Both the position numbers and the translations under genes were made by a program. From NCBI GenBank assembly GCA_004554705.1, contig SFKS01000022.1:1-15104 (forward strand): a stretch of 15,104 nt of DNA, read 5' to 3'. Positions 7,346 to 14,473 of this stretch are shown here, in pieces. This DNA is from Clostridiales bacterium. Its GTDB lineage: Bacteria > Bacillota > Clostridia > TANB77 > CAG-508. The notes below the pieces were generated by a model. That model searched no databases and was not told the DNA's origin. It saw nothing but the letters and a program-made list of their open reading frames with translations. Every line of letters starts with the position of its first letter. Position 1 is the stretch's first letter.

Positions 7346-7990
7346 CTAATGTGATTTTATGTTACTATTATTAGTCTCACAAACTTCTTTTATTGGGCAT
7401 TCATTACATTTTGGTTTTCGTGCTTCACATATTTTTCGCCCATGCCATACTAATAAGTGATTTACATCCTTGTAATATTCTTTTGGAATTAATTTTAATA
7501 TATCCTTTTCAATTTTTTCAGGAGTAGCTTCTTTTGAAAACCCAACCCTTTTTGCAATTCTTTTTGCATGTGTATCTATTGCAATTCCCTCTGGCTTATT
7601 AAAAGCTTCGAGCATTATTACATTTGCACTTTTTCTACCTACTCCTGGCAAACTCATTAGTTGCTCCATTGTGTTTGGCATTTGTCCATTATATTTTTCT
7701 AAGATTTCTTTTGCCATTGCTTTTATATTTTTTGCTTTATTTTTGTAAAAGCCACATGGGTAAATTATTTTCTCTAAGTCATTTATCTCCATATTACATA
7801 TTGCTTGAGGAGTTCCATACTTTTCAAATAAGCTTGGTGTTATTTTATTAACTCTTTCATCAGTACATTGTGCTGATAGTATTACCGCTATTGCCATTTG
7901 AAATGGAGTTTTAAAAGCCAAGCTACACATTGCTTCTGGATAATATTCTTTTAGTTTTTTTATTACTTCTATTGCTACTTTTTTATTCAA
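7346..7990 (-). CDS. nth: Endonuclease III (DNA glycosylase/AP lyase)
   Basis: This base-excision repair enzyme removes oxidised pyrimidines and cuts the abasic site. Residue numbers count from a TTG three codons upstream of the start chosen here. The helix-hairpin-helix is LPGVGRKSANVI at 117-128 with catalytic lysine K123. The catalytic aspartate D142 lies in AIDTHAKR. The iron-sulfur cluster ligands are C191, C198, C201 and C207 in the classic C-x6-C-x2-C-x5-C spacing. LSAQCTDERVN at 41-51 is also characteristic. Length (214 aa) is normal. There is no early ATG. A TTG at 7997-7999 sits only 1 nt from the GAGAGG site, while the TTG at 7988-7990 is 10 nt away and is preferred. It lies between the exchanger gene and spoIIID on the same strand. 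Confidence 0.93.
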   Translation of the reverse strand: MNKKVAIEVIKKLKEYYPEAMCSLAFKTPFQMAIAVILSAQCTDERVNKITPSLFEKYGTPQAICNMEINDLEKIIYPCGFYKNKAKNIKAMAKEILEKYNGQMPNTMEQLMSLPGVGRKSANVIMLEAFNKPEGIAIDTHAKRIAKRVGFSKEATPEKIEKDILKLIPKEYYKDVNHLLVWHGRKICEARKPKCNECPIKEVCETNNSNIKSH

Positions 7991-8050
7991 TTTTTTCAAT
8001 CCTCTCTTACTATATACTTTTCTTGTACCCTCTACATATTCATTATAATA

Positions 8051-8305
8051 TTAAGCAAATAATTTCCATATATAAAATATAAACATTGTAAGTAATGCTC
8101 CTGCTTTATATCTAGTTATAGTATCTTTTTTCCCTATAAAGCAAGAAATCCATATAAATAGTATACTTCCAGCTAGCAATATTAAATTTTCATTAAATTC
8201 TTTTGAAAATGTAAGTGGTGTTATTATTGCTCCTGTTCCTAATATTAAAAATGAATTTAAAATGCATGAACCTATTAAATTTCCTATTGCTAATCCGTTC
8301 GTCAT
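8051..8305 (-). CDS. C-terminal fragment of Na+/Ca2+ exchanger (frame-broken)
   Basis: This frame holds the missing end of the exchanger encoded upstream. It reads LAIGNLIGSCILNSFLILG, the second half of the alpha-2 repeat, then three hydrophobic helices, ending WKLFA. The matching motif in the alpha-1 repeat is GNAIGSNLCN, so both repeats would be complete if the frames were joined. The ATG at 8305 overlaps the upstream frame and has no ribosome binding site, so independent translation is unlikely. Joining the frames with one base removed gives about 321 residues, the usual family length. Confidence 0.85.
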   Translation of the reverse strand: MTNGLAIGNLIGSCILNSFLILGTGAIITPLTFSKEFNENLILLAGSILFIWISCFIGKKDTITRYKAGALLTMFIFYIWKLFA

Positions 8306-9017
8306 CTTTAATTACTGCTATAACTGCTGTTATCATCTCTGGTAAAGCTGTACCTATTGCAACAATTGTAAGGCCTATTACTCTTTCACTTATTCCGAAT
8401 AATAGTGCAAGTTCAGTTGCTTCATCAACTACAATATCTCCACCAAATTTTAATAATATACTTCCTATTATAACAAAAAGTATTGAGATTAAAATGCTAA
8501 ATTTTGGTTTGTCACTATTTTTATTTGTTTCTTTACGTGGCTTCCAAATACTTTTTATTTCTACAATTATTGGATATAAAAAATATATAGCATACAAAAT
8601 TAATAAAATTTTTCCATCTATTCTATTAATAACACCCTTTTCACTTCCCAACAACCCTAGTCCCATGAATAGTATTGCAATTGTAGAAATAAATGCAACT
8701 GGCAGATGTATTATCTTTACATCTTTTTCCATCTTTATTGGTCTCAAAATTGCTGTTAGACCTAGTATTAATAATAAGTTACATAAATTACTTCCTATAG
8801 CATTTCCTATTATTAAATCTGTTGCACCTTTACTTGCTGAACTTATAGTTATCATAAGCTCAGGCATTGAAGTCCCTAGTGCTACAATTGTTAACCCTAT
8901 TATCATTTCTGGAATATGAAAATGTTTTGCAATATTAGTAGAACTACGAACTAGCAAATCCGCACCAGTTATTAGTAATATAAATCCTAAAATAATTAAA
9001 AAGATATTTACTAGCAT
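8193..9017 (-). CDS. Calcium/sodium antiporter (CaCA family, YrbG-like), frame-broken near its C-terminus
   Basis: This inner-membrane antiporter exchanges Ca2+ for Na+ or H+ through two inverted alpha repeats. Alpha-1 shows GLTIVALGTSMPEL at 41-54 and IGNAIGSNLCN at 70-80. Alpha-2 shows GLTIVAIGTALPEM at 215-228. The acidic residues of GTSMPEL and GTALPEM bind calcium. Around ten hydrophobic segments are expected, split by a basic loop near 155-172. After KDDE (237-240) the frame leaves family sequence for 34 odd residues. The true continuation is in the next frame (8051-8305), so one extra base lies near 8295-8299. The ATG has a strong AGGAGG 4 nt upstream. Confidence 0.9.
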   Translation of the reverse strand: MLVNIFLIILGFILLITGADLLVRSSTNIAKHFHIPEMIIGLTIVALGTSMPELMITISSASKGATDLIIGNAIGSNLCNLLLILGLTAILRPIKMEKDVKIIHLPVAFISTIAILFMGLGLLGSEKGVINRIDGKILLILYAIYFLYPIIVEIKSIWKPRKETNKNSDKPKFSILISILFVIIGSILLKFGGDIVVDEATELALLFGISERVIGLTIVAIGTALPEMITAVIAVIKDDERISNRKFNRFMHFKFIFNIRNRSNNNTTYIFKRI

Positions 9018-9044
9018 TTTTCCTCCTATGTTTTAATTTTTATT

Positions 9045-9073
9045 AGTATACCATAAAATATAAAATAATACAA
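9045..9073 (-). promoter_or_regulatory. Possible promoter of the exchanger gene
   Basis: On the minus strand an extended -10, TGGTATACT with core TATACT (9045-9050), has a weak TTGTAT -35 (9068-9073) at 17-nt spacing. The TG upstream of the -10 may compensate for the poor -35. It lies 27 nt before the start codon and just upstream of the AGGAGG site. The rest of 9074-9160 shows no gene. Confidence 0.4.
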
Positions 9074-9160
9074 AAATCAGTTGTTTTGTAGTTTCTTATT
9101 ATATTATAATATGATAATATTTCAATTTTGGGGACAGTTCTAATAAATTCATTGCTAAAT

Positions 9161-9205
9161 AAAAATTCATCCACAGTATGTTGTTTATACTGTGGATGAA
9201 TTTTT
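9161..9205 (-). terminator. Strong rho-independent terminator of the SH3-CAP gene
   Basis: A perfect 19-bp stem (9161-9179 paired with 9187-9205, containing CATCCACAGTAT) closes a 7-nt loop. On the minus strand it begins 1 nt after the gene's TAA stop and ends in TTTTTATTT. The A-tract on the other side could make it work in both directions, but no plus-strand gene approaches it. Confidence 0.85.
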
Positions 9206-9206
9206 G

Positions 9207-9944
9207 TTATTTACCTATAAACATTTGCACAAATATTTTACCATATTTTGGACTCTTGACAACTGCTATTCCTGTATAATTAAAATTATTACTTAATATG
9301 TTTGCCCTATGCCCCTCTGAATTCATCCATGCATTTACTGCTCCGCTATTGCTTGAGTTCCCTGCAATATTTTCTCCTGCAGCCTTATATTTTATTCCAA
9401 AATTTTTCATCATGTCAAAAGGAGAACCATATGTTGGTGAAGTATGTGAGAAGTAGTTGCTGTCTACCATGTCTTGTGCCTTTATTCTTGCAACATTTTG
9501 TACTTCATTGTCTATTCTTAATGCTGATAGTCCTGCTGATGTTCTTTTGGCATTTATTAAGTTAAATACCTCTAATTCATCTGCAGTTAAGCCACTATTA
9601 TTTTCTGTTGTGCTTGGTGTTGTTGTATTAGGTGAATCTGTATTTCCATTAGGATATATTAATTTTACATATTTGGAACTTACCATCCCTATATAATCTT
9701 TTTCTGTTTGAATTACATACCAATCTCCTATTTTGGCAAAAATACGTATATATTCATTTTTATATACCATTGTTACAATTTTATAATTTGTTCCTGGTCC
9801 TTGTCTTACGTTTAGCCCAGCTGTTGTAACTAAGCCTGTACTTGTTCCTACTGTTTGATAATGTGTCATTGCTTTTACATTATTTCCCCACATAGCAATT
9901 GTTATAAATATTGTTAAAGAAATTATTAGTTTTTTAATTTTCAA
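9207..9944 (-). CDS. Secreted SH3b-CAP (SCP/YkwD-like) protein
   Basis: The 245-residue protein has a signal peptide (basic MKIKK, hydrophobic core 7-18, likely cut near VKA at 23-25). A bacterial SH3 domain spans about 36-96, with AGLNVRQGPGTNYK at 42-55 and the closing GMVSSKYVKL at 86-95. A Thr/Asn/Ser linker lies at 100-118 and a CAP domain at 120-245. CAP marks are the VFNLINAKR helix, H167 in YFSHTSP, E191 in AGENIAGN, and E210 and H212 in WMNSEGHRANIL, the standard cavity tetrad. Such proteins bind cell-wall material; some act in spore or envelope assembly, but the activity of bacterial CAP domains is mostly unsettled. The start is TTG (9942-9944), 10 nt after AGGAG and directly preceded by an in-frame TGA. 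It has its own terminator and appears monocistronic. Confidence 0.9.
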   Translation of the reverse strand: MKIKKLIISLTIFITIAMWGNNVKAMTHYQTVGTSTGLVTTAGLNVRQGPGTNYKIVTMVYKNEYIRIFAKIGDWYVIQTEKDYIGMVSSKYVKLIYPNGNTDSPNTTTPSTTENNSGLTADELEVFNLINAKRTSAGLSALRIDNEVQNVARIKAQDMVDSNYFSHTSPTYGSPFDMMKNFGIKYKAAGENIAGNSSNSGAVNAWMNSEGHRANILSNNFNYTGIAVVKSPKYGKIFVQMFIGK

Positions 9945-9999
9945 AATAAATCATCTCCTATTATTATTATGAGATTTTTTGAAAATTTTATACACAAAA

Positions 10000-10028
10000 A
10001 ATACCAGTCCTTTTTTAGAACTGGTATT
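10000..10028 (-). terminator. Rho-independent terminator after the 69-residue membrane protein gene
   Basis: A 9-bp stem, AATACCAGT paired with ACTGGTATT, closes an 11-nt loop and is followed on the minus strand by TTTTTGTG. It sits 23 nt beyond the stop of the small gene. The stretch from here to the CAP gene start (9945-9999) holds only that gene's leader. Confidence 0.7.
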
Positions 10029-10051
10029 AGAGGTTTTCGGTCAAAATATAG

Positions 10052-10261
10052 CTATATGGCTAAAATAACAAAAAATACGATTATTCCCCCATTTAATATC
10101 AAACATTTGATAAACTCAATGGGGTCATTTTTGATGTTTCTTGCTGCTAGTATTATAGTAGCAAGATTAAACACTACAATCGCAATAGTTATTGCCGTTG
10201 CCCACCGTGGGCTAGATAAAGCTAATATGATGGCCACCAAGGTGATAATAAATGCAAGCAT
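10052..10261 (-). CDS. Small hydrophobic membrane protein of unknown function (69 aa)
   Basis: I do not recognise the family. The 69 residues are almost wholly hydrophobic: segments at about 1-16, 20-42 and 53-69, separated by SSPRW and by the polar AARNIKNDPIEF loop at 39-50. There is no signal cleavage motif, cysteine pair or catalytic pattern. It is credible as a gene because an AGGAGG ribosome binding site lies about 7 nt before the ATG, a sigma-A promoter with 17-nt spacing lies upstream, and a terminator follows. It is thus a complete single-gene transcription unit. It lies between the secreted CAP gene and the putative type IV secretion operon and could belong to either or neither. Confidence 0.72.
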   Translation of the reverse strand: MLAFIITLVAIILALSSPRWATAITIAIVVFNLATIILAARNIKNDPIEFIKCLILNGGIIVFFVILAI

Positions 10262-10304
10262 GAACTTCCCTCCTGTTTTTTTCCTTTCGGAATTATGTAA
10301 GTTA

Positions 10305-10333
10305 ATTATACCATATTAGGAATAGGAAATCAA
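10305..10333 (-). promoter_or_regulatory. Sigma-A promoter of the 69-residue membrane protein gene
   Basis: On the minus strand TTGATT (10328-10333) and a perfect TATAAT (10305-10310) are 17 nt apart. A leader of about 40 nt with AGGAGG follows. The -35 begins only 11 nt beyond the stop of the charged-protein gene, so it separates this unit from the operon upstream. Confidence 0.7.
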
Positions 10334-10343
10334 ATTTTATATC

Positions 10344-11735
10344 TTATTGCCTTCTTCTATTTGACCCAGGAACTGGTCCTCCACTTTCCTTTTGACCATG
10401 CTTTGCTTGTACTTTCTGTACAGCCTCATCATATTCTACCTCTTTGTTTGTTTCCATTAATGTTAGTATTTCATTTGCTTGTACCTCTAATTTATCATCA
10501 ATATAGTCAAGGTATCCAGGCATTGCTCCTGCCATTTTTTTATCAATGCCTAATCTTTTATACAAGTCTTCTTTTATTTGCTCTTTTTGTAATTCTCTAT
10601 TTTGTTCACTATTTCCTCTTATTTCATATTCTTGTACCCCTTCTTCTTCAGAAGGTACCCCTCTTTTATCTAAATCTGTTGCTTTTTTAAGTTCCTCTTC
10701 TTTCTTTGATAAATCTCTACTTGAATTGTTTCTTGGATCTATGAATTCTCTTGTTTTATAGTCTGCTTGTCGTAAATTTTTATTTCCTTTTTCTGTAACT
10801 TTAGTTCCCCAATATTTTTGTTCTCCCTCTTGTTTTCTTAAAAACACTTCCTCTGGCTCTCCCCATTCATTTTTTATAATTGCTCTTGCTGTATTATTTC
10901 CATTATCTATAATTTCAATAGGTTTTACCTCTTTTATATTGCCTTCTTTATCCATCATTTGTACAGTTATATCAGGATTTTTCCCATGTATTCTATTACT
11001 TGCTTCTTCTATTTTCTTAAATTCTTTTTCTCCTTTTTCCCTTCCAATAGTTTCATAAGTATATGGATCTTTTTCAATAGTGTAAATTTCTTCTTTATCA
11101 TCTGCTCCTTTTACAAGTTCTTCGTATGTTTCGTGTTCTGTTATTTTTTCTTCTTTTCTTATGTGCACAATGTTTCTCGTGTTGATATTGTATTTTTTTG
11201 CTATTCTAGCTTTTTGCATATCTTCTTTATTTTCTCCATTGTCTTGTTCTTTTGTTTCTTCTTCATCTTCTTGTTCTTTGTCGTCTTTATTGGTTTCTTC
11301 GTCTTTTTCTTCTTCCCTTTCACTTCCTTCAATTTCCTCTTTTGTTTTTGCTTCTATGTTTTTTAATTGTTCTTGTAATTTATTCATATCTACTTCGTCT
11401 TTTTGTAAACCTAATCGATTTATCATATCTCCTAATTTTTTCTTGTCTTCTTCATCATATTTTTCATCCTGTAATAATGCTTCATTTGGAGTCAGCCTAC
11501 CTTTTTCATCTATAGTTGCAATTTTTATATTTTCATCTTTAAATTTAATATATACATCAAATACTACAATTTCTTTACTTTCTTCTTTCTCTGTTACTTT
11601 TGTATGTTTTTCTGCTATTGTTAGATTATTTAAAATTATCTTTTCTAGTTCTAATTTGACATTTTCATAATATTTTTCTTCTATTAGTTCTTGTTTCATG
11701 TCTTGTGCTAAATCTTTTCCTTCTTTTTCCTCCAT
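10344..11735 (-). CDS. Highly charged soluble protein of unknown function, last gene of the putative type IV secretion operon
   Basis: I do not recognise this 463-residue protein. There is no signal peptide or membrane segment. An N-terminal part (about 1-90) looks folded, with strands EIVVFDVYIKF at 55-65 and IKIATIDEKGRLTPNEALL at 70-88. A low-complexity Glu/Lys/Asp tract covers about 132-173. A second, more ordered part starts with ARIAKKYNINTRNIVHI at 176-192 and includes ITVQMMDKEGNIKEVKPIEI at 256-275 and AIIKNEWGEPEEVFLRK at 285-301. The C-terminus has a helical region and a basic SNRRRQ tail. The start is ATG at 11735, with AAGGGGG 8 nt upstream overlapping the stop region of the preceding gene (16-nt gap); an in-frame TTG at 11759 lacks a site. 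It could be a structural accessory, a chaperone or a secreted substrate. Confidence 0.8.
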   Translation of the reverse strand: MEEKEGKDLAQDMKQELIEEKYYENVKLELEKIILNNLTIAEKHTKVTEKEESKEIVVFDVYIKFKDENIKIATIDEKGRLTPNEALLQDEKYDEEDKKKLGDMINRLGLQKDEVDMNKLQEQLKNIEAKTKEEIEGSEREEEKDEETNKDDKEQEDEEETKEQDNGENKEDMQKARIAKKYNINTRNIVHIRKEEKITEHETYEELVKGADDKEEIYTIEKDPYTYETIGREKGEKEFKKIEEASNRIHGKNPDITVQMMDKEGNIKEVKPIEIIDNGNNTARAIIKNEWGEPEEVFLRKQEGEQKYWGTKVTEKGNKNLRQADYKTREFIDPRNNSSRDLSKKEEELKKATDLDKRGVPSEEEGVQEYEIRGNSEQNRELQKEQIKEDLYKRLGIDKKMAGAMPGYLDYIDDKLEVQANEILTLMETNKEVEYDEAVQKVQAKHGQKESGGPVPGSNRRRQ

Positions 11736-11751
11736 AACATATTCCCCCTTT

Positions 11752-13152
11752 TTATTCAAATTTAATTGTATAATCGGTGTTTTCTCCTAGCATCATTGTT
11801 ATATTCATTTGTATTTTGGCTTGGTTTTTACCTGTTGCATCTGTTATTGTTAGTGTATATTTATGGGAGTTTTCTCCTTTTGTAAATGTTTCATATTCTA
11901 TGCTGTTTTTTTCGTATAAATTTTTTGACATAATTGTTGCAAAATTTTCATATGTTCCTACTGTGTTTTCTCTATATGTTGGTTCTAGTTTATTATATAC
12001 ATAGTTATAGTCTTTATTATTTAATGCTTCAAAGATTTTTTTTATATTTAATATGACTTTGTCTTCAATTGATGCATCTTTATATTTTTCTAGAAAGTCT
12101 GGTAAGTCTATTGTATATGTGTCTAATATTAATTTGTAGTTCATAACATCTATTATTTTAAAAATATAATAGTTTTCATATCCGTCTACACAGATGCAAT
12201 ATTCTGTTTCATCTACAGTGTATATATAATATTTTTCCATTCGCTTTCTATCTGAATTTTTTATATAATTTTGGTACTCTTCTTGGCTTTGGAATTGGTT
12301 AGCATTTTTAACTGCTTTGTAATCTAATGCTTCTAGTTCTGTTGCTTTTTGAGTTAAATATGCTGTGAAATTTTCATAACTTCCAAACCTAAGATTTTTA
12401 TACCTTTCATCTAAAGAATTATATGCATCTTGTGGATAATATCTTGCATCATTTATATAGTTTTCAAAATATTTTTGGGCTATTTGTTCATTGTTTAATA
12501 CATTTAGCGTATATCTATTATAGTCTGTTAATTTTATTTCTTCTTTATAGGTTTCTTTTTTCGATCCAGAAGTACACAATAGATATTCTTCTTGGCTTAT
12601 AGGTTTTAGTGCAAAAGTCATATTATCATTGTCTTGATACATTGTAAAGTATACTGGAGATTTTTTTAAGTTTTCTTCCAATGTGCCATATATATAGTAT
12701 ATAGGTTTATATGTGTCATCCTTTATATACATTTCTTTAGCTTGATATTTTCCTATATAATATGTTGTTTGTCGTATTACATCAAGAACATTTTGCACAC
12801 TAATTCCATTGTTATTAATATATGAATTGTCTAAAATAGAATATATTGCTATTGAATTTCCTGCATTTACATACTCTAAATATGTATTTATCATTTTTTC
12901 TACAGAAAAGAATCGCGGTTTGTCCTTTAATATTTGTGCTTCTTTTGCTACAATTATTTCAAGTGGTACATCACCTACATCTGCATCATCTTCACTAATT
13001 TCATGATTTTCATCTTGTCTATTAGTATTAACTATTGCGATTCCTTTTCTTGTTTCTCCTTTGCTTTGTTTCATAGCAATAGCTATCATTATAGCACTTA
13101 TTATTAATACTAAAATTATTAATAGTATCAAGGTTTTTTTTATATTTTTCAT
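11752..13152 (-). CDS. Membrane-anchored protein with three tandem NTF2-like repeats (VirB8/TcpC-type, putative)
   Basis: The 466-residue protein has a short basic N-terminus, one membrane helix at about 7-27, an acidic linker (46-62) and a long outside part. A motif recurs three times at even spacing: YSILDNSYI from residue 104, YNSLDERYKNLRFGSYENF from 244 and YNKLEPTYRENTVGTYENF from 386. Each follows a helix with a Y-x-N pattern (MINTYLEYVNAG, YFENYINDA, FEALNNKDY). The period of about 140 residues suggests three cystatin/NTF2-like domains. One membrane helix plus NTF2-like domains is the architecture of TcpC (pCW3) and Tn916 Orf13, VirB8-like assembly factors; those have two domains, so a third is unusual. 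The ATG has AAGGAG 8 nt upstream and the gap from the hydrolase gene is 16 nt. The assignment rests on architecture and neighbours, not close sequence identity. Confidence 0.72.
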   Translation of the reverse strand: MKNIKKTLILLIILVLIISAIMIAIAMKQSKGETRKGIAIVNTNRQDENHEISEDDADVGDVPLEIIVAKEAQILKDKPRFFSVEKMINTYLEYVNAGNSIAIYSILDNSYINNNGISVQNVLDVIRQTTYYIGKYQAKEMYIKDDTYKPIYYIYGTLEENLKKSPVYFTMYQDNDNMTFALKPISQEEYLLCTSGSKKETYKEEIKLTDYNRYTLNVLNNEQIAQKYFENYINDARYYPQDAYNSLDERYKNLRFGSYENFTAYLTQKATELEALDYKAVKNANQFQSQEEYQNYIKNSDRKRMEKYYIYTVDETEYCICVDGYENYYIFKIIDVMNYKLILDTYTIDLPDFLEKYKDASIEDKVILNIKKIFEALNNKDYNYVYNKLEPTYRENTVGTYENFATIMSKNLYEKNSIEYETFTKGENSHKYTLTITDATGKNQAKIQMNITMMLGENTDYTIKFE

Positions 13153-13168
13153 AAGTAAAACTCCTTCA

Positions 13169-14449
13169 TCATATTAATGGTCTTATGATACATATAAATG
13201 GAAGGTCGGGATTATTTCTAATAGTTTTCCATCTATAATGTTGTGCTCCATAATATTGAATTCTTTCAGTTTTTCCAGCTGAATACCATTTTTCATCTCC
13301 AGCATATATTTGTACATGTCCTCTAACTCCTAATTCTTCAACGTTATCTTGAACTAGAATATCCCCAGGTTGTAAATCATTATACGAATTCACATCGCTT
13401 TCTCCTAATTCTTGAAATCTACCTGTTCCAATTAGTGATCTTAAAAATCTTTTTATTCCGTGTGCACTATTATAACTTGCTGAATTAATTTCTTCTTTTG
13501 TGACAATTCCAGATACATACAATACATGTGCAACATAAGTAGCACAACATGTTTCTTTATAAGGATTCGTTAAAGATTTATCTATATTTCTATATATTAA
13601 ATTGCCTTTGCTATATTTCCAACCTTCATCTGCATATTTCTTATCTATTGAATCAGCCACTTCTAAAAAATTGCCAGATATTTCATATGATGGTGAAGAT
13701 TGATATGAAAATATTTCTTCTTCATTTGAGCTGGTTCTTGTAATTGGTATGCTTGGTGGGTCTTCAAAATTTTTAATTTGTTCTTCTGTATAATAAATAT
13801 ATTTTGTTCTATTTTCAATTGCTCCACCTTCTGATGTTGAAAAGTTAAAATCTCCTTTTGCATATGTTTCAAATGTAGCATCAGCTATTTTAGTTCTATT
13901 TGCATCTGCCATTTCAGCTGGTGTCTCAAACCACCACTTATCCCATATATATTTATTATGTTGCCATGAATTTTTTTCATATCCTGCTGCTAATCCTGCT
14001 TCATATACATCTGTAAAAGTACCTTTTTTTAAAGTAGGTAATCCTGCATTACAGTTACAAGCAATTGCTGTTAATGCAAATATTTGCTGTTGGTTTAATC
14101 CGCATGCTTCAGTTTCACTTTTTACAGTATCATACATTGCTGTAAATTCTTCGCTATTTTCGTACCCAAATTGAGACATGTAGGTATCTATACTATCGGC
14201 TTGTCCATATCCGTCATCAGCACTACCTCCTGATTTGTTATGTATTACAGAATCTAATAATGTTATTAAAGCAAGAATTGCTAAAATTGCTGCAAACATT
14301 ATTGCCATATATCCAATTACTGGCATTATTATGACCTTTACTTTGCTCATAATTACCTTTTGAATACTATCTTTAGTTTTCTTTTTCGCTATTCTTTTTG
14401 CTGAATCTAGTGCTTCCCTCTCTTGTCTTTGTTCTTGCTCGTCTCCCAT
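13169..14449 (-). CDS. Membrane-anchored NlpC/P60-like cell-wall hydrolase, putative T4SS peptidoglycan-opening enzyme
   Basis: The 426-residue protein has a charged cytoplasmic head (1-35), one membrane helix at about 36-66, then an external part. The C-terminal domain (about 258-426) looks like a papain-fold NlpC/P60 or CHAP peptidase: ETCCATYVAHVLYVSGI at 299-315 with the nucleophile among C301/C302, LQPGDILVQ at 359-367, and GHVQIYAGDEKWYSAG at 377-392 with H378. A middle region (88-240) begins with AMYDTVKSETEACGLNQQQ and resembles the entry of lysozyme-like domains, but I see no secure catalytic glutamate there. Tn916 Orf14 and pCW3 TcpG are two-part wall hydrolases in the same operon position. 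The start is ATG at 14449, 8 nt after GAGG; an in-frame GTG at 14458 overlaps that site. It follows the upstream gene by 24 nt. Confidence 0.8.
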   Translation of the reverse strand: MGDEQEQRQEREALDSAKRIAKKKTKDSIQKVIMSKVKVIIMPVIGYMAIMFAAILAILALITLLDSVIHNKSGGSADDGYGQADSIDTYMSQFGYENSEEFTAMYDTVKSETEACGLNQQQIFALTAIACNCNAGLPTLKKGTFTDVYEAGLAAGYEKNSWQHNKYIWDKWWFETPAEMADANRTKIADATFETYAKGDFNFSTSEGGAIENRTKYIYYTEEQIKNFEDPPSIPITRTSSNEEEIFSYQSSPSYEISGNFLEVADSIDKKYADEGWKYSKGNLIYRNIDKSLTNPYKETCCATYVAHVLYVSGIVTKEEINSASYNSAHGIKRFLRSLIGTGRFQELGESDVNSYNDLQPGDILVQDNVEELGVRGHVQIYAGDEKWYSAGKTERIQYYGAQHYRWKTIRNNPDLPFICIIRPLI

Positions 14450-14473
14450 TTTTATCACCTCTTTTATTGTTTT

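Noticed and set aside
9966..9997. Promoter for the CAP gene (TTGTGT and CATAAT on the minus strand)
   Set aside because: The spacing is 20 nt and both hexamers are weak, so I could not support it; the gene's promoter remains unassigned.
9969..10319. Plus-strand open frame of 116 codons over the small membrane protein gene
   Set aside because: It spans the terminator and promoter of the minus-strand unit and has no ribosome binding site; the minus-strand 69-codon gene has a complete set of expression signals.
10959..11670. Long plus-strand open frames opposite the charged-protein gene, rich in Phe, Ser and Leu
   Set aside because: They are antisense reflections of Glu/Lys-rich codons, lack ribosome binding sites and give low-complexity peptides. 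The minus-strand frame has a proper start and operon spacing.
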